Source: an uncultured Opitutaceae bacterium (GTDB taxonomy: Bacteria; Verrucomicrobiota; Verrucomicrobiia; Opitutales; Opitutaceae). From it: a stretch of 5,587 bases of DNA. Shown here one piece after another: positions 1-5,587 of the stretch. Below the pieces are notes generated by a model. The model had not been told where the DNA came from. It ran no database searches and saw only the letters and a list, made by a program, of their open reading frames with translations. Both the position numbers and the translations under genes were made by a program. Every line of letters begins with the position of its first letter. Positions within the stretch are counted from its first letter, which is position 1. The stretch covers positions 1 through 5,587 of the forward strand of contig CAKZMS010000075.1 of assembly GCA_937128785.1 (NCBI GenBank), given 5' to 3'.

Positions 1-464
1 GCCATGATCCGGTCGAGCCAAGCGCGGGCATTGGCGCCGGTGACCGCGTATTTTCCGACGTTGTGCACCTCGTTGATGCCGACGCCCTCACGCACGGCGC
101 GGACTTCGCGGGCAGTGGCCTCCCACGCATTGCTGCGACGGAAGGACGGCGTTTCATAGCGGGGCTCGTCCCCTTCGGCGAAGTAGTTCACGACCTCCAG
201 CCCGTATTGCTGCCCCCAGACCGCGCCCATCCCGTCGAAGATGTCATACATCGGCGTGGTGCGATTGGGGCGCGCGGCAGGGAGTTCCTCGTTCGGGTAG
301 CTGACGGAGAAGCGTTTCTGATAGTTCTCGATCACCTTGGGGAGCGTGTAGCCGGGGCTGATCCAATCGCCAAAGCGGGCAACGTCCATGGCCGCCGTGT
401 CGCGTTCGCACTCGCCCTCGACCATCCATTGCGCCAGCATCAGGCCGACGCCGCCGCCCTGCCC
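1..464 (-). CDS. Dimethylglycine/sarcosine dehydrogenase-like FAD oxidoreductase, internal fragment
   Basis: Reading the minus strand from about 461 down to 1 gives roughly 153 residues without a stop. They match the FAD-dependent oxidoreductase/GcvT fusion family (dimethylglycine or sarcosine dehydrogenases), which oxidatively demethylate N-methylated glycine and pass the one-carbon unit to folate. In order I see: the end of the FAD-binding oxidase domain (QGGGVGLMLAQWMVEGE), the central linker domain (ENYQKRFSVSYPNEELPAAR, then MGAVWGQQYGLEVVNYFAEG), and the start of the GcvT-like folate-binding domain (PSFRRSNAW, then AVREGVGINEVHNVGKY and ARAWLDRIM). Full proteins of this family are about 800 residues. 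The whole nucleotide-binding N-terminus is missing at the junction near 465, and the C-terminus lies beyond the window edge. The same reading frame stays open on the minus strand past the junction, antisense to the receptor, to a meaningless ATG near 659, so automatic callers may add a false N-terminus. Family assignment is firm; dimethylglycine versus sarcosine versus another N-methyl substrate cannot be decided. Confidence 0.8.
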
Positions 465-475
465 CTCGCCGGCAA
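459..475. other. Head-to-head junction between two truncated genes
   Basis: To the left, minus-strand residues match the dehydrogenase family up to the QGGG motif (codon for Q at 459-461). To the right, plus-strand residues match a TonB-dependent receptor from about LAGKTVVLTGTW (465 onward). No intergenic DNA, start codon, promoter or inverted repeat separates them. Both genes have lost their 5' ends at the same point. The exact base cannot be fixed because both frames use the same codon phase through a GC-rich stretch. A deletion between divergent genes, an inversion, or a misassembly could all give this arrangement. Confidence 0.7.
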
Positions 476-1766
476 GACCGTCGTCCTCACCGGCACGTGG
501 CGTAATGACCGTCAACGCTCCGACTCCGTTGGTGCCCCGACCATGCCTGGTCGGACTCAAGTGGAGAACATCTTCGATCCCACCTACCGCGCCGGCCCGC
601 AACAGCCGCTCGACCTGGATGCGGACGAAGACACCACCTCTTGGTCTGTCATGGTTCATACCCCTGACTTCCTCGCCGAGAAGCTTCCCTTCACCCTGTC
701 GGTTTACGCCAGCGAAGCGGACAACTTCCAGCCTTCCGGTGGTCGCGTGAACGTCTACAACGAGCAGATCGCACCGGTTACCGGCGCGACCGAAGAAATG
801 GGCTTCATCATTGGCGCCCTCGACGGTAAGATCTCCGCTCGCGTGAACTTCTACGAGACCGGCGTGTTGAACAACTCGTTCGATGTCGGCGGTATCAGCC
901 CTTCCGCTGGTATCCTCACCAACCTCGTAACGCAGCTCGCGAACCCCGACAACGTCGCCCAAGGCTTCACCGTGGCCGATTCCCAAGCCGTGCTCGCTCC
1001 GCAAGGAACGCAGGACGTCAGTGGTTTCGTCCCGGACTGGAATAACCTGACCGCCACCACCAACCGGAACTCCGGTGACAATGGCACCCAGGACTTCACC
1101 GCCGAAGGTATGGAGATCGAGATCGCCTACAACCCGACGCCGGAGTGGACGATGCTCCTCACCGTGGGTCAGCAGGAAACCGTGACGTCCAACACCTACC
1201 CGGTGCTCGGTCGCTTGGTGAACGAGTTCGTGATCCCCACCTGGATCAACACGAGCTTTGCTCAGAACTTCTTCATCAATACTGATTCCACCGAAACGCT
1301 CGCCGAACAGGCGCAGCGCGTGATCGTGGATCCCTACAACCGCGGTCGTCTCCAGGATGGTAACCCGTCCAAGGAGCAGGCTGAATGGCGTTGGGCCTTC
1401 AACACCAGCTACAGCTTCGGCAAGACCGAGTTCCTCAATGGCTGGTTGGGTGATGTCACCGTCGGTGGCGGCGCCCGTTGGGAAGACAAGGTCGGTATCG
1501 GCTTCAACACCACCACCAACTCGCTTGGCGACGTCGTTGAAGACATCAACCAACCTTACTTCAGCGACACGAGTCTCTTCGTGGACATCTTCGCTCGCTT
1601 CCGTTACGACCTCGAGAAAGAGCGCGCGTTCACCTTCCAGGTGAATGTTCGTGACCTCTTCAACAACGATGACCTGAAGGCCTTCCGGGCTACCCCGGAC
1701 GGACGTCAGCTCTATCGCTTCACCGAAGGTCGTCTCGTTTCGGCCTCGGCTACCCTCGAGTTCTAA
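465..1766 (+). CDS. TonB-dependent outer-membrane receptor, C-terminal beta-barrel portion (5' truncated)
   Basis: About 433 residues of an outer-membrane beta-barrel that would import a large ligand such as a glycan fragment or siderophore using TonB energy. Visible signs are alternating amphipathic strands rich in Asn, Thr, Gly and aromatics. Others are the barrel stretch LAGKTVVLTGTWRND at 465-509, a penultimate-strand motif VNVRDLFNN at 1641-1667, and a last strand SASATLEF ending in Phe, the usual signal for the BAM insertion machinery. The style resembles the large receptors of Opitutaceae, commonly around 1,000 residues, so the signal peptide, plug domain and first strands are missing. 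The open frame runs back to an ATG at 63, but residues before about 465 are only the antisense of the dehydrogenase, so that start is false. Gly and Arg codons GGT and CGT are frequent here compared with the genes downstream, as is common for abundant outer-membrane proteins. The substrate cannot be told from the barrel. As drawn the gene would not make a working receptor. Confidence 0.88.
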   Translation, partial: LAGKTVVLTGTWRNDRQRSDSVGAPTMPGRTQVENIFDPTYRAGPQQPLDLDADEDTTSWSVMVHTPDFLAEKLPFTLSVYASEADNFQPSGGRVNVYNEQIAPVTGATEEMGFIIGALDGKISARVNFYETGVLNNSFDVGGISPSAGILTNLVTQLANPDNVAQGFTVADSQAVLAPQGTQDVSGFVPDWNNLTATTNRNSGDNGTQDFTAEGMEIEIAYNPTPEWTMLLTVGQQETVTSNTYPVLGRLVNEFVIPTWINTSFAQNFFINTDSTETLAEQAQRVIVDPYNRGRLQDGNPSKEQAEWRWAFNTSYSFGKTEFLNGWLGDVTVGGGARWEDKVGIGFNTTTNSLGDVVEDINQPYFSDTSLFVDIFARFRYDLEKERAFTFQVNVRDLFNNDDLKAFRATPDGRQLYRFTEGRLVSASATLEF

Positions 1767-1771
1767 TCCGC

Positions 1772-1788
1772 GCGAAGCATCGCTTCGC
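1772..1788 (+). other. Small perfect hairpin just after the receptor stop codon
   Basis: A 7-bp inverted repeat (1772-1778 with 1782-1788) around a 3-nt loop starts 6 nt after the receptor stop. It has no T tract, so it is not a terminator by itself. It may protect the mRNA 3' end together with the stronger hairpin downstream, or it may be chance. Confidence 0.4.
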
Positions 1789-1803
1789 TCGTATCTAAAT
1801 TGC

Positions 1804-1838
1804 AACCGGCTCCCAGTAACTTGGGAGCCGGTTTTTTT
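1804..1838 (+). terminator. Rho-independent terminator of the receptor gene
   Basis: Bases 1804-1815 pair perfectly with 1822-1833 (12 bp, GC-rich core CCGGCTCCCA), with a 6-nt loop, followed by seven T residues at 1832-1838. It lies 37 nt after the receptor stop at 1766, as expected for an intrinsic terminator. It separates the receptor transcript from the next gene, whose ATG is only 29 nt beyond the T run. The reverse orientation has only a short A run at its end, so it should act mainly on the plus strand. Confidence 0.93.
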
Positions 1839-1867
1839 CCCCAACCTCTCAACCTTCGACACCTGTC

Positions 1868-2410
1868 ATGTCTGTGACCCAACGCGCCTTCCGGGCCTCC
1901 CTCTTTTTCGTCGCCCTCGCGACCGCTTCCCTTTCCTTCGCCCACTCCCTCGATACCGCACGATTCATCGGCGAGTGGCAATTCGACCGCGACCAAAGCA
2001 CTGATCTCAGTCCGTGGAGTCGCTGCCTCTTGGTCATCGCCCAAGATGGCGATCAACTCACCATCACCCGAACCCTCCGTGGCGGCCGCCGCACTCATGA
2101 GGACGTCATCCCGCTCGACATCACCAAAGAGGTAAACGTCGTGCCGCAGGGCTGGTGGATCGACAACCGCCACATTGGCGCCTACTCGCCCCACGACGCC
2201 ACCAAGGTCATTCGCGCCAAGACTCTCGATGACGGCAAACTGCTCCGTCTCGAGACCGACCTGGTGCTCGAAACCCAACAGGGCTCCCGCGACGTCAACA
2301 TCATCAGCCAGTATCAGATCTCACCCGATGGAGACCTGCTGATCGTGACCGATCTGCGCAGCACGCGCCCGCGTCCGGTCGTCCATGTCTTCACCCGCGT
2401 CACCGAGTAA
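1868..2410 (+). CDS. Secreted lipocalin-like beta-rich protein of unknown function
   Basis: A 180-residue protein. Residues 1-25 form a Sec signal peptide: Arg at 6 and 9, hydrophobic core FFVALATASLSF, likely cut after SFA at residue 25. No lipobox cysteine follows, so a soluble periplasmic or secreted protein is expected. The mature part starts with FIGEWQFDRDQSTDLSPW, then short alternating strands (LLVIAQDGDQLTITRTL, RLETDLVLET, YQISPDGDLLIVTDL, VVHVFTRV). This G-x-W opening followed by repeated DG-x-L strands resembles the small lipocalin-like or calycin-like barrels found in Acidobacteria and Verrucomicrobia. That likeness is a pattern judgement, not a proven family. The start at 1868 is supported by the signal peptide. 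The leader is pyrimidine-rich with no Shine-Dalgarno match. The gene lies 19 nt before the GxGYxYP gene and is probably in the same operon. Function is not known; binding of a glycan or small ligand is only a guess. Confidence 0.75.
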   Translation: MSVTQRAFRASLFFVALATASLSFAHSLDTARFIGEWQFDRDQSTDLSPWSRCLLVIAQDGDQLTITRTLRGGRRTHEDVIPLDITKEVNVVPQGWWIDNRHIGAYSPHDATKVIRAKTLDDGKLLRLETDLVLETQQGSRDVNIISQYQISPDGDLLIVTDLRSTRPRPVVHVFTRVTE

Positions 2411-2429
2411 CCTTTCCCCTTTTCACGCC

Positions 2430-4094
2430 ATGAATTTCAAAAAGCTTATCTCCCTCGGCACGGCGGCACTGGCCCTCGGTCTCACCGGCCACGCGCAACT
2501 GCCCAATCTCAACACCGTCGACCAGGCCCCCGATCAAGCCGCGCTCATTCCCGTGATCGACAACTGGCGCGTCGCTGAACAGCTGCCGCACAACCTCACG
2601 TTGCTGTCGCTGCAAGGTCTCGCCAATCGCGAGGCGCCTCAGATCTATCTGCAGTATCCGGAAGACTGGCAGTGGGAAATCGCCGGCCCTTTGATCGACT
2701 TCCTTGCTGACCGCCACGAGGTCGACTGGCAGCGCTACGAGCAGGGCGACCTCGATTCCGCCATCCGTGATTTCGGCTCGGCGGCCAAAGGCCTCGTCGT
2801 GTGGGACAAGGACGTGCGCACCTCCATCATCGTCGGGTTCACCATTTCCGGCATTGAGGATCTCCTCCTCGTCAACGAGGACCAAATCGCCATCGCCGAA
2901 AAGCACGGGCTCGAAGTAAAGATCGACCTGCGGGGTCAGTTCACCGGCCAACCCGATCACGAGATCTACCAATGGGCCTATGACGAGTATTACCACCGCT
3001 CCAACCGCGACCTCTACGTCGTGCTCGGCGGTGAATGGGGCGCCGTAATGAAACCCGGCGTGGCCGACTTCGGCGTGCAGCAACGCGCGTGGATGGCTGA
3101 CCTCTCCGCCAATCCGGCCGACCCCGAGGAACTCGCGCTCCTCAACCGGGTCCTCGCGGGCCAAAACGAAGCCTCCATCGTCATGGGGTGGCATTCCTAC
3201 AAAAAGGACACCGAGGGCCAACACACCACCTTGACCGGCAACTACGGCCTCAAAATGGAAGGCCTGCACAACCTGCCCAACGTTTCCTTCACGTCGCAGA
3301 TTCCATGGACGCCTGATTTCGAGTTCACCAACAACCACACCGTCGAGCCCGACGAAGAAATCGTCGCTGAGGACAAGGTCTACATCGCCGCCCTCGCCAC
3401 CGACTCGATGGGCATCGGCGCCTGGACGAAACCCGGCCGCGGCCTTATTCCCTACGGCTGGCAGGTGCTCATGAACTGGTCGTGGCTCAACCCGCCCGCC
3501 CTCCAGTACTTTCAGGAGACCAAGACGCCCAACGATTACTTCGTCGCGGGTCTCAGCGGACCGGGCTACATGTATCCCAAGTCCATTCCAGCCGACAAGT
3601 TTCCACCCCTCATGGCCGACGCTCGCCCTCTCATGGAGCTGCTCGATCTGCGCATCATGGAGATCATGGACTATTCCCAAGGCAACCGCCACGTGGGCAA
3701 CACCGACCTCGATAAACGCACCGTCGATCTCTACTATCAGGAATTCCCCGACGTCATCGGTTTCATCAATGGCTACGGCACCGCCCGCACCTTTGATCTG
3801 CGCGATGATCGCCCGATGATCAGCTACGATTACTACCTCGGGGTGCATCGGCCCACTGAGGAAGCCGCCGCTGATCTGGAAGAGCTCATTCGCCTGAATC
3901 CGCAGCGGCCCTACTTCCTGCTGATGCACGTGCGCGAGCGCACCACGATTGAGCAGGTGTCCAACATTCTGAACAACCTCAACGACGACGTCGAAGTCGT
4001 CGCCGTGGACAAGTTCATGAAACTGGCCGCGAGCAATAAGACCTACCAAACCCGCTACCAGGAACCGGAAGATCCCATCGATCTGAATCCGTAG
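2430..4094 (+). CDS. Secreted GxGYxYP-family protein, putative glycoside hydrolase
   Basis: A 554-residue protein with the family's namesake motif intact as GPGYMYP at residues 377-383 (3558-3578). Members of this family (GxGYxYP domains in Pfam, common in Bacteroidota and Verrucomicrobiota) are thought to be glycosidase-related, but no reaction is established. Residues 1-22 are a Sec signal peptide (MNFKK, then LGTAALALGLTGHA, likely cut before Gln23), so it acts outside the cytoplasm. The N-terminal region has LTLLSLQGLANREAPQIYL at about residues 53-71, typical of the family's first domain. Acidic and aromatic runs such as EIYQWAYDEYYHRSNRDLYV follow, and the C-terminal domain carries the motif, YFLLMHVRER and a closing VVAVDKFMKLA. 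An in-frame ATG at 2385 overlaps the previous gene, but 2430 is preferred because the signal peptide begins there. No Shine-Dalgarno is visible in the pyrimidine-rich 19-nt gap, so expression probably depends on the upstream gene's transcript. No clear terminator follows. Confidence 0.9.
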   Translation: MNFKKLISLGTAALALGLTGHAQLPNLNTVDQAPDQAALIPVIDNWRVAEQLPHNLTLLSLQGLANREAPQIYLQYPEDWQWEIAGPLIDFLADRHEVDWQRYEQGDLDSAIRDFGSAAKGLVVWDKDVRTSIIVGFTISGIEDLLLVNEDQIAIAEKHGLEVKIDLRGQFTGQPDHEIYQWAYDEYYHRSNRDLYVVLGGEWGAVMKPGVADFGVQQRAWMADLSANPADPEELALLNRVLAGQNEASIVMGWHSYKKDTEGQHTTLTGNYGLKMEGLHNLPNVSFTSQIPWTPDFEFTNNHTVEPDEEIVAEDKVYIAALATDSMGIGAWTKPGRGLIPYGWQVLMNWSWLNPPALQYFQETKTPNDYFVAGLSGPGYMYPKSIPADKFPPLMADARPLMELLDLRIMEIMDYSQGNRHVGNTDLDKRTVDLYYQEFPDVIGFINGYGTARTFDLRDDRPMISYDYYLGVHRPTEEAAADLEELIRLNPQRPYFLLMHVRERTTIEQVSNILNNLNDDVEVVAVDKFMKLAASNKTYQTRYQEPEDPIDLNP

Positions 4095-4140
4095 CGCGCG
4101 CATTCGCCCGCGAAGGGCCAAATAGCAGGCTGCTTCGCAG

Positions 4141-4168
4141 AAGTTCCAAGTTTCAGGTATCAAGTATC
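4141..4168 (+). repeat. Degenerate heptanucleotide tandem repeat, array 1 (4 units)
   Basis: Four consecutive 7-mers read AAGTTCC, AAGTTTC, AGGTATC, AAGTATC, that is a consensus close to AAGTWTC. The period is exact with no insertions. This resembles the short tandemly repeated heptamers seen between genes in several bacterial phyla. It is non-coding and of unknown role. Confidence 0.6.
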
Positions 4169-4216
4169 AAAACACGATTCCACTGCAGGCTCCGTAATTA
4201 GCCCAGTAGCCTGTAG

Positions 4217-4235
4217 CCGGGGTCGGTGACCCCGG
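4217..4235. repeat. Perfect 8-bp palindrome in the spacer (REP-like hairpin)
   Basis: CCGGGGTC at 4217-4224 pairs with GACCCCGG at 4228-4235 around a GGT loop. It has no T run after it, so it is a poor terminator. It is preceded directly by two similar 7-mers, CAGTAGC and CTGTAGC (4204-4217; the last base is shared with the stem). Its form suggests a small dispersed intergenic palindrome of the REP type, or a transcript-stabilising hairpin for the GxGYxYP mRNA; the window cannot separate these. Confidence 0.55.
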
Positions 4236-4255
4236 TGCGGTTGCCTCTCGGCCAA

Positions 4256-4290
4256 TCGAAAATCCCCAGTCGAAAATCCAAAATCGAAAA
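4256..4290 (+). repeat. Heptanucleotide tandem repeat, array 2, abutting a start codon (5 units)
   Basis: Five 7-mers in phase read TCGAAAA, TCCCCAG, TCGAAAA, TCCAAAA, TCGAAAA. Taken as a 14-nt period, TCGAAAAT recurs at 4256, 4270 and 4284, and the last copy overlaps the ATG of the heparinase-like gene at 4290. The array is A-rich, contrasts with the GC-rich surroundings, and forms the whole untranslated leader next to the start in place of a Shine-Dalgarno sequence. Confidence 0.65.
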
Positions 4291-5587
4291 TGCCCTTACC
4301 TCGCCGCGCTTTCTTACGTTCCACCGCAGTCTTTGCCGCGGCCCTGCCTCTGAGTCGGCTGCGGGCGGGCAACGGCGGAGCGGACGCGGTAGCCGACACC
4401 GCTCCCGGCCTCCTGTTCGATCCGGCGGATCTCCCCCAAATCCGCCGCAACCTCGAGCATCCTCGGCTGACCTTCGTTCGCGATAAGCTACGCAAGGTCG
4501 ACTACGCGGAACGCCTCCACTTCATCCGGGAGGAATCCGATCTACGGAACCGGGTGCGACATATGCGCGAGATTCGCGAGGCCTTGGAAAACGCCGCGTT
4601 CGCCTTTGCGGTTTGGGAGGATCCCCGCGACCTCGAACTGGCGACGGCCGCGCTCGAACGCATTCTCCAATACGATCCGTGGGACTACTTTCTCGAGGCC
4701 GACCAGCATCCCATCGGATTCCAGCGCGCGCCCGAAGCCACCATCGCGGTGTGCAACACCTTGGACTGGATTGGGGAGCACCTCGATCCGGCCACCGTCG
4801 CCGAAGCCGAACACCAGGTTGCCACCAAGGGCGCGCCAGCCTGTTACCTGTCCCTCTACGGGCTGATGTATCCCGACCGCGTGCAGGGCTGGTCGATCAA
4901 TCACCGCGACGACGACATCCCGGCGGACTTCGATCTCAGTCGTTGGCCGCTGATCCTCAATTCCACGAATCTGAAAATCATTCCCACCTGTGCCCTGGGT
5001 TTCGCGGCCCTGTGGTTACACGGGCGACACCCGCAGGCCAATCGCTGGCTGCAGATGGCGCGCCGCAGTGCCCAGTCCTTTGCCCCCATGTATGGCCTCG
5101 ATGGGTCTTACGACGAGGGCGTGGGCTATTGGGGCTATACCACGTTGCACATGGCCATGCTGGCCGAGGCCGTGCATCGCCGCCTCGGCATCGATGAACG
5201 TGACCTCATCAACTACGAGGGTGCCACCCGCTTCGCCACGGTCATGAGCATGCCCCGACTGGGGGAGACCTACAACAACCCCAACGAAAAGCAGGCCTAC
5301 AACTTTGTGCCCAAGGGCACCATGGATCCGGCCATCGACATCGTGAACTTCGGCGACTCCGGCCACGGCACCGATACCACCATCGCCGCCTGGACCGGTC
5401 TCACCCACGACGACCCGCACTCCAATTATGCGGCAGCTGAGATCGGGGCCATCACGCACCTGCCCGGAGCGATTTGGTTCGATCCCAATGCACCCAAGGC
5501 GCCCCCGCCGGACGACTGGCTCAACACCCGGCTCGACAACGACTGGATCATCTCACGTTCCGACTGGTCGCCCGCCTCCACCGTGGT
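4290..5587 (+). CDS. Heparinase II/III-like polysaccharide lyase, Tat-exported, 3' end outside window
   Basis: An open frame of 432 codons runs off the window end. Residues 5-10 (RRAFLR) followed by a hydrophobic stretch (STAVFAAALPL) form a twin-arginine signal, likely cut after LRA at residue 26, so the enzyme is exported folded. Then comes an all-helical toroid-like region with family landmarks: LLFDPADLPQIRRNL near 41-55, NSTNLKIIPTCALG at 224-237, DGSYDEGVGYWGYTT at 271-285, FGDSGHG at 354-360, and RSDW at 423-426, the beginning of the beta-sandwich part. Enzymes of this fold cleave uronic-acid polysaccharides (heparin/heparan sulfate, alginate and others) by beta-elimination, usually with a Tyr acid/base; Tyr280 or Tyr283 is a candidate. 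The substrate cannot be read from the sequence, and a non-lyase member is possible. Typical members are 600-900 residues, so about a third or more is missing. The start at 4290 is fixed by the Tat motif; there is no Shine-Dalgarno. Confidence 0.83.
   Translation, partial: MPLPRRAFLRSTAVFAAALPLSRLRAGNGGADAVADTAPGLLFDPADLPQIRRNLEHPRLTFVRDKLRKVDYAERLHFIREESDLRNRVRHMREIREALENAAFAFAVWEDPRDLELATAALERILQYDPWDYFLEADQHPIGFQRAPEATIAVCNTLDWIGEHLDPATVAEAEHQVATKGAPACYLSLYGLMYPDRVQGWSINHRDDDIPADFDLSRWPLILNSTNLKIIPTCALGFAALWLHGRHPQANRWLQMARRSAQSFAPMYGLDGSYDEGVGYWGYTTLHMAMLAEAVHRRLGIDERDLINYEGATRFATVMSMPRLGETYNNPNEKQAYNFVPKGTMDPAIDIVNFGDSGHGTDTTIAAWTGLTHDDPHSNYAAAEIGAITHLPGAIWFDPNAPKAPPPDDWLNTRLDNDWIISRSDWSPASTV

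Larger units (their letters stand above)
4095..4289. other. 195-nt intergenic spacer with heptamer repeats and a palindrome
   Basis: No gene is supported here; the overlapping minus-strand open frame at 4160-4495 has no protein-like features. The spacer holds a four-unit degenerate 7-mer run at 4141-4168, a pair of 7-mers at 4204-4217, a perfect palindrome at 4217-4235 and a second 7-mer array at 4256-4290. A promoter for the heparinase-like gene probably lies here, but I cannot name convincing -35/-10 boxes. Confidence 0.6.

Noticed and set aside
63..464. N-terminal 134 residues of the open frame starting at 63 on the plus strand
   Set aside because: It is the exact antisense of the dehydrogenase fragment, which matches a known family on the minus strand; the plus translation has no receptor plug or signal peptide.
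1792..1797. TATCTA as a -10 box for the operon at 1868
   Set aside because: No matching -35 element at proper spacing, and the transcript would run straight through the terminator; mentioned only as a possibility.
2385..2429. Earlier ATG at 2385 for the GxGYxYP gene
   Set aside because: It would add 15 residues before a complete signal peptide and overlap the upstream gene by 26 nt; 2430 fits better.
4103..4140. Possible terminator after the GxGYxYP stop codon
   Set aside because: Only 4- to 6-bp stems (4103-4114, 4110-4138, 4130-4140) and no T tract; too weak to call.
2400..4163. Long minus-strand open frame of 587 codons
   Set aside because: It is antisense to the GxGYxYP gene. Its translation is a Val/Gly/Glu/Asp-rich shadow without motifs or signal peptide, while the plus strand has the diagnostic GPGYMYP and a signal peptide.
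4160..4495. Minus-strand open frame of 111 codons over the spacer and the lyase start
   Set aside because: Arg-rich, low-complexity translation that runs through repeats and lies antisense to a clear Tat signal.
4613..5197. Plus-strand open frame of 194 codons inside the lyase-like gene
   Set aside because: Out-of-frame shadow; the frame from 4290 has the Tat signal and all heparinase-family motifs.

Overview
The window (5,587 bases, GC-rich) looks like chromosomal or metagenome-contig DNA from a Gram-negative bacterium. The best guess is a member of the Verrucomicrobiota of the Opitutales/Opitutaceae type. This rests on the style of the TonB-dependent receptor, the GxGYxYP-family protein and heparinase-type lyase in one cluster, three exported proteins, and start codons without clear Shine-Dalgarno sequences. 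The assignment is inference from protein style, not a database result.

Layout. (1) Positions 1 to about 464, minus strand: an internal piece of a dimethylglycine/sarcosine dehydrogenase-like flavoprotein, cut by the window edge at its 3' side and by a sharp junction at its 5' side. (2) About 465-1766, plus strand: the C-terminal two fifths or so of a TonB-dependent outer-membrane receptor with no plug domain or signal peptide. The two pieces meet head to head, each without its N-terminal part, so the junction is either a deletion/rearrangement breakpoint or an assembly chimera. (3) 1804-1838: a strong intrinsic terminator after the receptor. (4) 1868-2410: a small secreted lipocalin-like beta-rich protein of unknown function. 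(5) 2430-4094: a secreted protein with a perfect GxGYxYP motif (putative glycoside hydrolase), 19 nt downstream and probably co-transcribed. (6) 4095-4289: a 195-nt spacer holding degenerate 7-nt tandem repeats and a perfect 8-bp palindrome. (7) 4290 to the window end: the first 432 residues of a Tat-exported heparinase II/III-like protein, probably a polysaccharide lyase.

How it may work together (inference): receptor, secreted GxGYxYP protein and exported lyase-like enzyme fit a glycan-uptake and degradation locus. Extracellular or periplasmic enzymes would cut a polysaccharide, possibly uronic-acid-containing, and the outer-membrane receptor would import fragments. The dehydrogenase fragment belongs to one-carbon/methylamine catabolism and has no evident link to this theme, which adds to the suspicion about the junction. 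No RNA genes, CRISPR arrays, insertion sequences or phage genes were seen.
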